In this document: piece by piece, positions 36,533 through 44,146 of the stretch | Layout of the letters: each line of letters begins with the position of its first letter | Numbering within the stretch: the first letter of the stretch is position 1 | Made by a program: the position numbers and the translations under genes | NCBI RefSeq assembly: GCF_024171925.1 | Contig: NZ_JAMTCO010000004.1 | Location: 417,743 to 481,742 of the forward strand | Length of the DNA stretch: 64,000 nucleotides | Origin: Actinokineospora diospyrosa | Lineage (GTDB): Bacteria > Actinomycetota > Actinomycetes > Mycobacteriales > Pseudonocardiaceae | Direction of reading: 5' to 3' | Notes under the pieces: model-generated | The model's input: only the letters and a program-made list of their open reading frames with translations | Told to the model about the DNA's origin: nothing | Databases searched by the model: none

Positions 36533-37867
36533 ATGCTTGCTCGTGAGTCACAGCGAAACCTTGGGGGTTCAGCTTTGTTCACTTTTCACAATAGTACACG
36601 TGCGCGCCCTTTTTCAGCCGATTCGGATGCTGAGCGCAGAAGGTACGTCGCGGCTGCCGTGCAAACATCCCCGCTGGTCGTGGCCAGTGCCGAAGGTGCG
36701 CGCATCCGCGATGTCGACGGCAACGAGTACATCGACTTCGCCGGTGGCGTCGGCGCGCTCAACGGCGGGCACACCCCGCCCGCCGTCGTGGCCGCCATAC
36801 GGCAACAACTCGAAGCACACCTACACGTAGGCTATTCGGCCGCACAATACGACGGCTATTCGCAGGTGTGCAAGCGGCTGGTGGCCTGCCACCCCGGCGA
36901 AGGGCCGTACAAAGCCCTGCTGGTGGGATCGGGCGCGGAAGCCGTGGAGAACGCCGTGCGAATCGCGCGGGTGGCGACCGGGCGAAGCGCGGTCATCGCG
37001 TTCGACCGCGCTTTCCACGGCCGAACCCTGCTCACCGCCGCGCTGACCGACCGGCCGGGCGCCTTCCCCGTGCCGGACATCCACCGCGCGATGGCCCCCT
37101 ACCCGTACCGCGGGGTGAGCGCCGAGGACGCCCTGGCCTCGGTGCGCGCGCTGCTGGCGCGGGAGGTGGACCCGGCCGACGTCGCCGCTGTCGTGTTCGA
37201 GCCGGTGCAGGGCGAGGGCGGCTTCCTCCCCGCGCCACCGGAGTTCTTGGTGGGGTTGCGGGAGATCTGCACCGAGCACGGCATCGCGCTGGTGTTCGAC
37301 GAGATCCAGTCCGGGATGTGCCGCACCGGCCCGCCCGCGGCCTGCGCCCACGTTCCCGGCGCCGTCCCCGACCTCATCGCGTGGGGCAAGTCCCTCGGCG
37401 GCGGGCTGCCACTGGCCGGGGTCACCGGGCGGGCGGAACTGGTGGACGCGGTACCGCCGGGCGGCATCGCCAGCGGGACGATGGGGGGCAACCCGTTGTC
37501 CTGCGCGGCGGCCGGGGTCACCCTCGAGCAGGTGCTCGACCCGGTGTTCCAGCGCGCGGCCGCCGACCTCGGCGCGGACCTGCGGTCGCGGCTCGACGCG
37601 CTCGCCGCCGAGATCCCGCTGATCGGCGAGGTGCGCGGGCTCGGCGCGATGCAGGCCATCGAGCTGGTGACCGACCGCGACACCCGCGAACCCGCGCCGA
37701 AGGCGACCGCCGCGGTGGTCGAGGCGGCGCGCGGGGCGGGCCTGCTGGTCAAGAGCTGCGGTGCGCACGGCAACGTCATCCGCGTCCTGGTCCCGCTGGT
37801 GGCGACCACGACCGACCTCGACCTCGGTTTCGGCGTCCTGCGCCACGCCCTGCGCGAAGCCGCCTGA
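36533..37867 (+). CDS. Class III aminotransferase, GabT-like (omega-amino acid type)
   Basis: 444 residues from ATG 36533. Starts at ATG 36485 or TTG 36575 (which follows GGGGG) are equally possible, and the first 40 residues are unusually AT-rich. Fold type I PLP enzyme: VGSGAEAVENAVRIAR, FHGRTLLTAALT, VVFEPVQGEGGF, LVFDEIQSGMCRTG, and PLP lysine Lys286 in IAWGKSLGGG. RGLGAMQAIEL and CGAHGNVIR match 4-aminobutyrate aminotransferases closely. It should interconvert a terminal amine and an aldehyde or semialdehyde. First gene of a five-gene same-strand cluster; the next gene starts 27 bp on. Confidence 0.88.
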   Translation: MLARESQRNLGGSALFTFHNSTRARPFSADSDAERRRYVAAAVQTSPLVVASAEGARIRDVDGNEYIDFAGGVGALNGGHTPPAVVAAIRQQLEAHLHVGYSAAQYDGYSQVCKRLVACHPGEGPYKALLVGSGAEAVENAVRIARVATGRSAVIAFDRAFHGRTLLTAALTDRPGAFPVPDIHRAMAPYPYRGVSAEDALASVRALLAREVDPADVAAVVFEPVQGEGGFLPAPPEFLVGLREICTEHGIALVFDEIQSGMCRTGPPAACAHVPGAVPDLIAWGKSLGGGLPLAGVTGRAELVDAVPPGGIASGTMGGNPLSCAAAGVTLEQVLDPVFQRAAADLGADLRSRLDALAAEIPLIGEVRGLGAMQAIELVTDRDTREPAPKATAAVVEAARGAGLLVKSCGAHGNVIRVLVPLVATTTDLDLGFGVLRHALREAA

Positions 37868-37894
37868 AACCCCCACCACACAAGGGACTCCAGC

Positions 37895-39190
37895 ATGTCT
37901 GTCCACTTGGGCCGAGCACTGCTGCTCGGCCCGCACCCCCACCTGCGCGCGGCCGCCGCACACCGCGGCCTGCGCCCCATCACCTGTGCCACCGGCACCG
38001 ATCCCGCCCTCCCGGGCGAAACCCTCGTCGAGGTGGCCGACCACGCCAACGCCGATGAGCTCCTCGGTGCGCTCGCCCGCGCGGGCGTGCCGCTGACGGA
38101 CATCGGGTGCGTGCTCTCGGCCAAGGAAACCGGCGTCGTCGCGGCCGCGCTGCTCGGTGCCGCGCTCGGGGTCGCCGCTCTGCCGGTCGACACGGCCGTC
38201 GCGTGCCGGGACAAGGTCGTCCAGAAACAGCGGGTCCGCGCCGCAGGGATACCGACCGCGACCGTGCGCGCCGTGGCCGGGTTGGCCGAGTTCGCGCACC
38301 TGGACCTGCCCGGCTTCACCGGCGGTGTGCTGAAACCGACCAGCGGGGTGGCCTGCCAGGCGACCCGGTTGGTCACCGGCGCCCCGGCCGTGCGCGAGAC
38401 GGCCGCCGCGCTGCTCGCCGACGGGGTCACCGGCCAGTTCGTGCTGGAGGACCTGGTCTCCTTCGACGAGGAGTGGTTCGTCGACGGCGTCGTGGGCGAC
38501 GGTGTGCTCCGGTTCGCCTCGGTCGGCCGGTACGTGGCCCCTCCCCTGGCCGTGACCGGCGGCGGACTGCCGCAGAAGTACGTGTTCGACCCCGACGCGC
38601 ACGCCGACCGGTACGCCTTGGCCCTGGCCACCACGCGCCCCGCGCTGGCCGCCCTCGGCCTGCGCGACGGCGTTTTCCACATGGAACTGTTCCACAGCGC
38701 GGGAACCGTGTCCTTCGGCGAGTGCGCGGCCCGGCCGGGTGGCGGGGCCGCGATCGAGCTGGTGGCCAACAAGTTCGGCGTCGACCTCGTCGGGTTGGCG
38801 GTGGACGCGGTGCTCGGGGCCCCGACCGCGCCGCCACCGACCCCGCAGCCGGGGATCTTCGGCAAGACAGCGCTACCCGTGGTCCCCGGGTACGTCGAGT
38901 CCGCGCCCGGGGTGGACGAACTGTTGGCCCTGCCCGGTGCCGTGGCGGCGCACACCGCGACCCTGCCCGGTGCCACGATGCCCGACCTGCGCCAGGCCAA
39001 CCGCGACCACGGCGGCTGGCTCATCCTGCGCGCCGACGACGAGCCGACCCTGCGCGCCAGGATGGCGCACGCGGTCGACTGGACCGCCCGCGCCACGACC
39101 ACCCGCACGGCGGCCGGGCAGGTGCGCACGCTGCTCGACGCGGGTGCGGACCTCGGTCTGGCCTTCGCCGGGGGTGCTGGCCGTGGCTGA
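37895..39190 (+). CDS. ATP-grasp carboxylate-amine ligase-like protein
   Basis: 431 residues, cytoplasmic. ATP-grasp signatures: CRDKVVQKQRVRAAGIPT (entry to the ATP lid), FTGGVLKPTSGVACQ, FVLEDLVSFDEEW, and the metal-binding strand FHMELFHSAGTVSFGECAARPGGG. These are typical of enzymes that activate a carboxylate as acyl phosphate and join it to an amine, as in dipeptide antibiotics. The C-terminal 120 residues form the usual extra domain. Its last 8 bp overlap the start of the next gene, so expression is coupled. Confidence 0.85.
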   Translation: MSVHLGRALLLGPHPHLRAAAAHRGLRPITCATGTDPALPGETLVEVADHANADELLGALARAGVPLTDIGCVLSAKETGVVAAALLGAALGVAALPVDTAVACRDKVVQKQRVRAAGIPTATVRAVAGLAEFAHLDLPGFTGGVLKPTSGVACQATRLVTGAPAVRETAAALLADGVTGQFVLEDLVSFDEEWFVDGVVGDGVLRFASVGRYVAPPLAVTGGGLPQKYVFDPDAHADRYALALATTRPALAALGLRDGVFHMELFHSAGTVSFGECAARPGGGAAIELVANKFGVDLVGLAVDAVLGAPTAPPPTPQPGIFGKTALPVVPGYVESAPGVDELLALPGAVAAHTATLPGATMPDLRQANRDHGGWLILRADDEPTLRARMAHAVDWTARATTTRTAAGQVRTLLDAGADLGLAFAGGAGRG

Positions 39191-40295
39191 GCGCGCGCTG
39201 CTGCTCGGGTTCGGCGCCGACATCGGCAGCAACCTCATCGCCCGCAACGACCCCGACCGCGACGGCTTCCTGATCGGCGACGTGGTCACCCACGCCGTCC
39301 GCCCGGGCCCCGGGGTCACCGCGCTCGGCCAACTGGTCGCGCGGATGCTGCTGGCAGATCCCGCGATGCTCGGCCGGGTGGAACCGGTCGAGGGCGAACA
39401 GGCGCTGCTGGTCGACGGCAGGCTGGTGCGGGTGCACTTCCTCGACGCGGAGGACCCGGAAGTGCTGGCGCTGGGCCGGTTCGGCCTGGCGATCGTGGCG
39501 ACCACCCGCGTGCACGTGCGCGACGCCGCGCTGATGGGGCGGTTCCGCCAGGTCGCCAAGCACGTCGTGGGGGTGGCCGAGAACGCCGGGCTGCCGGGGT
39601 TCTACGCGCCGCTCGCCGGGGCAGACCTCTCGCGCATCGGGCGGGTGCCGCGGCCGTTCGACCCGGAGGGGGGCGTGTACGCGCTGGGCAGTTGCCAGTG
39701 CGTCGGCTGGGCGGTCCCGCTGCGCGGGCTGCTCGAGGCCGCGGTGCTCGCCGGGGTCGACGACCTCGGGCTGGTGCGCGTCGAGGTGGAGATCGTGCAC
39801 CCCGACACCGCGTCCAGCCGGTTCGGGACCGCCGGTGTCGGGGCGCGCGCCGAGGACGCCAGGGACAACCTGCGGCCGGGGCACTCGCAGCTGAGCGCGT
39901 CCATGGCGCGCCTGGCGCCGGTGTCGTCGGTGAACACGGTGTCGCTGCGGGTGCTCACCCAGCCGCCGGGGTACCAGGTGTGCCGGTTCTTCGTGCGCGC
40001 GCCGCTGGACCACGAGACGGTGCGGGCTGGCATGCTCGCCGCCGCGGCGGCGCTGCCCGGGGTCATCGGCACCACCGACGTCGCCATCGGGTCGCGCGCG
40101 TTCTCGCTCAGCCCGGCCGCCGCGACCGTGCTCACCACCCCACAACACCTGCTGGTCACCCGCGATCCCTTCCCCGGGTCGGGGATCGTCGAGGTGATCA
40201 CCCAGTCCTTCGTGCACAACACCACCGGCTACTGCGGCGCGGTGCTCGACGCGGGCGCCCGGCTGCTCGGCCGGGGCCCGGTGACGCTGCTGTGA
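39183..40295 (+). CDS. GAPDH-like NAD(P)-dependent dehydrogenase, divergent
   Basis: 370 residues from GTG 39183 (GTG 39174 is an alternative); overlaps the ATP-grasp gene by 8 bp. The N-terminal LLLGFGADIGSNL replaces the GFGRIG dinucleotide-binding loop of GAPDH. LALGRFGLAIVAT parallels the TGxF segment. The catalytic Cys171 lies in GSCQCVGW, at the place of SCTTN. Further on, HPDTASSRFGTAGVGARAED and RDNLRPGHSQLSAS parallel the RRAR...NIxP substrate loops. Too divergent to be housekeeping GAPDH. It probably makes or reduces an acyl-phosphate or aldehyde intermediate in the cluster's pathway. Confidence 0.7.
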   Translation: MAERALLLGFGADIGSNLIARNDPDRDGFLIGDVVTHAVRPGPGVTALGQLVARMLLADPAMLGRVEPVEGEQALLVDGRLVRVHFLDAEDPEVLALGRFGLAIVATTRVHVRDAALMGRFRQVAKHVVGVAENAGLPGFYAPLAGADLSRIGRVPRPFDPEGGVYALGSCQCVGWAVPLRGLLEAAVLAGVDDLGLVRVEVEIVHPDTASSRFGTAGVGARAEDARDNLRPGHSQLSASMARLAPVSSVNTVSLRVLTQPPGYQVCRFFVRAPLDHETVRAGMLAAAAALPGVIGTTDVAIGSRAFSLSPAAATVLTTPQHLLVTRDPFPGSGIVEVITQSFVHNTTGYCGAVLDAGARLLGRGPVTLL

Positions 40296-40317
40296 GCACC
40301 GACGAGGGGACACTGAC

Positions 40318-41511
40318 ATGACACTGGCCACGCCCGAGCGCACCGACCCGATCAGCGGGTCGGCCACGATCGCCGCCAAGACCGTCGTCCGACCCGACCT
40401 GCCGTTCGCCGCGACGGCGTTCCACGGCACGGCGCCCGCCGACCACGACGGCCCCATCGTCCTGGTGGCACCCGAGCTCACCTTCCACATCACCGGGGCG
40501 GCGTTGCGCGATCCCCGGGTGCGCGGGGTGGTCGTCGGATCCAGCCGGATCGCCGACCACGCGCGCAAGATGCTGCAGGAGGGCCGGGTCGCGCTGGTCA
40601 CCTGCCACGAGCCGCTGGCGCGCATCGCCGACGGCGACCGGCTGCAGGTCGACGCCGAGGGCATCGTCGACCTCGGCGCCCTGTCGGTGCCGGTGACCGC
40701 CATCTGCTCCACGATGACCCGTGCCAACGTCGAGCTGTACCGGTCGTGGAACGTCACCGACATCGGCTACTTCCGGCTCAAGTTCTGCCTGTTCGAGCTG
40801 CTGGCCGGGGACAGGTCGGCCTACGGCGACCCGGCGGCGGTCGAGGCGCACCTGAGCGCGACCCTGGTGGCGCTGGCCGAGCACGGCTGGCGGCGGATCC
40901 GGGTCGTGCTCTCCGACCCGACCTCGGCCGAGCTGCGCGAGCTCGGGGTCGAGGTGCCGGTCGAGGACAACCCCGAACTGGGGGTGCGCGGGCCGCGCGC
41001 GCCGGGCAGGTGGGCGGTCGAGGTCCGCGCGATCGAGCACGTGGTGACCCGGTTCCCCGACACCGAGTTCCAGGTCAGCGTGCCGTTCGTGTCCACGGTG
41101 GCGGAGTTCGACGTGGTGTCGGCGATGTTCGCCGACGCGGGTGTCCTGGACCGGATCGGGCTGGGCATCACGCTGGAGGTGCCCGCGATGGTCTACGCGC
41201 TGTCGGACCTGCTCGCCGAGCGCAGGCCCGCGTTCATCGGCATCGGTACCTCCGACCTGTTCGCGCTGATCAACGGGGTGGACCGCAACCACCCCGAGCT
41301 CGCGGTCGACCCGTTCAGCGCGGTCAACCGCTCGGTGGTCGCGCAGATCCGGCGCGTGGCCGCCGAGCACGGGACGCCGGTGTTCGTCTGCGGCGAGGTG
41401 CGCAAGGACCCGGAGACCGCGCGGAGCCTGGTGGAAACCGGCTGCGGTGAGCTGATCGCGTCCACCTCGGTGCTCGAACTGGCCGCGATGTCGCGCGCCG
41501 CCGCGATCTGA
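40318..41511 (+). CDS. PEP-utilising-enzyme-like TIM barrel with altered phosphohistidine domain
   Basis: 397 residues. Residues about 1-125 resemble the swivelling phosphohistidine domain of PEP-utilising enzymes (GPIVLVAPELTF, DGDRLQVDAEGIVDLG), but where those have a TSH phosphohistidine motif this has VVGSSRIADHARKM, so the catalytic His appears displaced or lost. The remainder is a PEP-utiliser C-terminal barrel: FQVSVPFVSTVAEFD, LGITLEVPAMVYALSDLL, FIGIGTSDLFALINGVDRN, PVFVCGEVRKDPE. No ATP-grasp nucleotide domain is fused. It may condense or transfer a PEP/pyruvate unit to the cluster's substrate. Starts 22 bp after the GAPDH-like gene. Confidence 0.75.
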   Translation: MTLATPERTDPISGSATIAAKTVVRPDLPFAATAFHGTAPADHDGPIVLVAPELTFHITGAALRDPRVRGVVVGSSRIADHARKMLQEGRVALVTCHEPLARIADGDRLQVDAEGIVDLGALSVPVTAICSTMTRANVELYRSWNVTDIGYFRLKFCLFELLAGDRSAYGDPAAVEAHLSATLVALAEHGWRRIRVVLSDPTSAELRELGVEVPVEDNPELGVRGPRAPGRWAVEVRAIEHVVTRFPDTEFQVSVPFVSTVAEFDVVSAMFADAGVLDRIGLGITLEVPAMVYALSDLLAERRPAFIGIGTSDLFALINGVDRNHPELAVDPFSAVNRSVVAQIRRVAAEHGTPVFVCGEVRKDPETARSLVETGCGELIASTSVLELAAMSRAAAI

Positions 41512-41561
41512 GACCACAACGCCGACCGGGGCGGGTGAACCGCCCCCGACTTGGAGCGACC

Positions 41562-42791
41562 ATGACCACGACCACCACCCGCCCCGGCGTCCGACGGGCG
41601 CTGACCGACCGCGGCGCGACCGGTCGGCTCGTGCGGGCCGCGCTGGTGGACGCGGTCGGGACGGGCCTGTTCCGGTCGGCGTTCGTGGTGTACCTGCTCA
41701 CCCACACCGGGCTCAGCTCGGGCGAGGTCCTGCTCGGGCTGAGCGTCGCGGCGGTCTGCGGTCTGGTGTGCTCGGTCCCGATCAGCGCGCTCGGCGACCG
41801 GTACCCCCCGGTCCGGCTGCTGGGGGTGTTGCACGCGTGGCGCGCGCTGTGGTTCTGCGCGTACCCGTTCGTCACGGGTTTCGGCGGCTACCTGGCGGTC
41901 GCGGTGCTCACCGGTATCGCCGACCGGGTGGCCTCGCCGGTGCTGCAGAGCGCGATCGGGTCGGTCGCCCCGGCGGGCGACCGGGTCGTGGTGATGGGTG
42001 TGGTGCGGGCGGTCCGCAACGTCGGGTTCACCGTCGGCGCGCTGACCGCGACGGGGGCGCTCGCGCTCGGCTGGGACCAGGTGGTCCCGCTGGGCAACAG
42101 CGCCTCCTTCGCGGCGGCGGCGGTGTTGGTGTGGCTGGTCCCGATCGTCCGATGTGGACAACCGGAGCGCGGGCGGGTGTCCAGGACCGCGGTGTTGCGG
42201 GACCGGCGTTACCTGCTGCTCGCCGCCGTCAACGGGGTGCTGGCGATGTACCTGACGGTGCTCTCGGTCGGTCTCCCGCTGTGGGTCACCACGCACACGG
42301 CGGTGGACGGGGCGTACGTACCGCTGCTGATCTCCGGCAACATGGTGCTGGCCGTGCTGTTCCAGCCGGTCGTGGCCAGCCGGGTGCGCAGCTTGCGGCA
42401 CGCGGCCAACTGCTGCCTGGGGTCTGGCCTCGCGCTCGCCGCCACCTGCGCCTGCTTGGCGGTCAGCGCCACCCCCGCGCTGTGGCTGGCGATCACGGCC
42501 CTCGTGCTCGCCGTGGCCACCCACACCCTCGGCGAACTCCTGCACTCGGCTGGCGCGTGGGAGATCTCCTACGACCTCGCCCCGCCTGCCCGCCGCAGCG
42601 TCTACCTCGGCGTGTTCAACCTCGGCGTGGTCGGCCAGGACATCGTCGGGCCCAGCGCCATGGCCCTGTGCGTCACCGCGGGCACCCTCGGCTGGCTCAC
42701 CCTGGGCGGGGTGTTCGCGCTGGCGGGCGCGGCGGTGGTGGGACTGACCCGGCCTCTTGCGCGCGCGCCCGCCCGGCGCAACGAGGACTAG
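41562..42791 (+). CDS. MFS exporter
   Basis: 409 residues from ATG 41562 (TTGGAG upstream). About 12 hydrophobic helices; the loop ALGDRYPPVRLLG between helices 2 and 3 is the MFS motif A region. No binding-protein or sugar-transporter signature, so drug/metabolite efflux is the best guess. It is last gene of the aminotransferase/ATP-grasp cluster and probably exports or confers resistance to its product. Its stop codon overlaps the stop of the convergent small secreted-protein gene. Confidence 0.85.
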   Translation: MTTTTTRPGVRRALTDRGATGRLVRAALVDAVGTGLFRSAFVVYLLTHTGLSSGEVLLGLSVAAVCGLVCSVPISALGDRYPPVRLLGVLHAWRALWFCAYPFVTGFGGYLAVAVLTGIADRVASPVLQSAIGSVAPAGDRVVVMGVVRAVRNVGFTVGALTATGALALGWDQVVPLGNSASFAAAAVLVWLVPIVRCGQPERGRVSRTAVLRDRRYLLLAAVNGVLAMYLTVLSVGLPLWVTTHTAVDGAYVPLLISGNMVLAVLFQPVVASRVRSLRHAANCCLGSGLALAATCACLAVSATPALWLAITALVLAVATHTLGELLHSAGAWEISYDLAPPARRSVYLGVFNLGVVGQDIVGPSAMALCVTAGTLGWLTLGGVFALAGAAVVGLTRPLARAPARRNED

Positions 42792-43018
42792 GCGTACCAG
42801 GCGCGGAAGTACCAGCCGGAGGTGCCGCCAGGGCCGCCGGGGAGGAGTCGGTACTCGCAGAGCTTCGCCGGGTGGTATTCCAGGAACTCCTCGCGGGTCT
42901 GCTCGCAGGTGGACTGCTGGCTGAACGGGCCGACCCATTCCCAGGCCGCCGACGCCGTGGGGGCCATGGTCGACATCGCGACGACGACCAAGCCCGTGAT
43001 GATCCCCATCCGCTTCAT
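42788..43018 (-). CDS. Small secreted protein of unknown function
   Basis: 76 residues from ATG 43018, with a signal peptide (1-24, MSTMAPTASA) and a mature part of about 52 residues containing two Cys (STCEQTREEF, AKLCEYRLL) that could form a disulphide, plus a Gly-rich turn and the end GWYFRAWYA. Aromatic-rich small secreted proteins of this size are common in actinomycetes. No family recognised. Confidence 0.65.
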   Translation of the reverse strand: MKRMGIITGLVVVAMSTMAPTASAAWEWVGPFSQQSTCEQTREEFLEYHPAKLCEYRLLPGGPGGTSGWYFRAWYA

Positions 43019-43117
43019 GTGATCATCCTCGACGGGGGCCGGTTCGATGGGCAATCCACCGAGCGGCGCACCCGGCCCGACCCGCGGCACCCCGGCGGGT
43101 GTCGCGGGTCGGTCGGC

Positions 43118-44146
43118 TCAGAAGTCCTCGTCGAAGGTGACGGTGCCGGAAACCGCTACCTGGTAGGCCGAGACGCGGCGTTCGAAGAAGTTCGAGAGTT
43201 CTTGGACGTCTTGGAGTTCCATGAAGGCGAAGGGGTTCTTGCTGCCGTAGATGGGTTCCAGGCCCAGGACCTGCAGCCTGCGGTCGGCCACGTGTTCCAG
43301 GTACGAGCGCATGTCGGCCACGGACATGCCCGCCACGCCCTGGTCCAGCAGGTCCTCGGCGAACTGGGTCTCCGCGTCGACCGCCTCGCGCATCATCTGG
43401 CGGACCTGGTCGTGCAGCTCGTCGTCGAACAGGTCCGGTTCCTCGCGGCGGACGGTGTCGACCACGTCGAAGGCGAAGGCCATGTGCATCGACTCGTCGC
43501 GGAAGACCCAGTTGGTGCCGGAGGCCAGGCCGTTGAGCAGGCCACGGGAGCGCAGGAAGTACACGTAGGCGAAGGCGCCGTAGAAGAACAAGCCCTCGAT
43601 GCAGGCGGCGAAGCAGATCAGGTTGAGCAGGAAGCCGCGGCGGTCTTCGCGGGTGTCCAACCGGGACAGTGCCGAGATCGAGTCGATCCACTTGTAGCAG
43701 AACTCGGCCTTGGCCCGGATCGACGGGATGGTCTCCACGGCGGCGAAGGCCTCGACGCGGTCGTTCTCGTCGGGCAGGTAGGTGTCGAGCAGGGTCAGGT
43801 AGAACTGGACGTGCACGGCCTCCTCGAACAGCTGCCGCGACAGGTAGAGCCGGGCCTCCGGGGCGTTCACGTGCTGGTACAGGTTGAGCACCAGGTTGTT
43901 GGCGACGATCGTGTCACCGGTGGCGAAGAACGCGACCAGCCGGTTGACCAGATGCCGTTCGGCCGCGGAGAGCTTGGCGAGGTCGGCGAGGTCGGAGTGC
44001 AGGTCGACCTCCTCGACGGTCCAGGTGTTCTTGATGGCGTCGCGGAAGCGGTCATAGAACAACGGGTACCGCATGGGCCGCAGCGTCAGGTCCATGCCGG
44101 GGTCGAGCAGGGCGAGCTTGCGGGCGGTCTTCTCTAGCGTGGTCAC
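43118..44146 (-). CDS. nrdB: Ribonucleotide reductase class Ia, beta subunit
   Basis: 342 residues from GTG 44146, which forms a GTGA overlap with the alpha-subunit stop and has GCGAGG at good spacing (ATG 44152 is too close to it). Diiron ligands lie in the expected helices: HLVNRLVAFFATGD, QLFEEAVHVQFY (E..H), IEGLFFYGAF, FRDESMHMAF (E..H). The radical Tyr region follows. C-terminus TVTFDEDF binds the alpha subunit. It supplies the tyrosyl radical for NDP reduction. Confidence 0.95.
   Translation of the reverse strand: MTTLEKTARKLALLDPGMDLTLRPMRYPLFYDRFRDAIKNTWTVEEVDLHSDLADLAKLSAAERHLVNRLVAFFATGDTIVANNLVLNLYQHVNAPEARLYLSRQLFEEAVHVQFYLTLLDTYLPDENDRVEAFAAVETIPSIRAKAEFCYKWIDSISALSRLDTREDRRGFLLNLICFAACIEGLFFYGAFAYVYFLRSRGLLNGLASGTNWVFRDESMHMAFAFDVVDTVRREEPDLFDDELHDQVRQMMREAVDAETQFAEDLLDQGVAGMSVADMRSYLEHVADRRLQVLGLEPIYGSKNPFAFMELQDVQELSNFFERRVSAYQVAVSGTVTFDEDF

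Noticed and set aside
39183-40295. Housekeeping glyceraldehyde-3-phosphate dehydrogenase
   Set aside because: Active-site and nucleotide-loop motifs diverge and it is translationally coupled to an ATP-grasp ligase rather than to pgk/tpi.
36533-42791. Ectoine or diaminobutyrate-siderophore cluster because of the class III aminotransferase
   Set aside because: No ectA/ectC, NRPS-independent synthetase or IdeR box; the aminotransferase motifs are closer to GabT.
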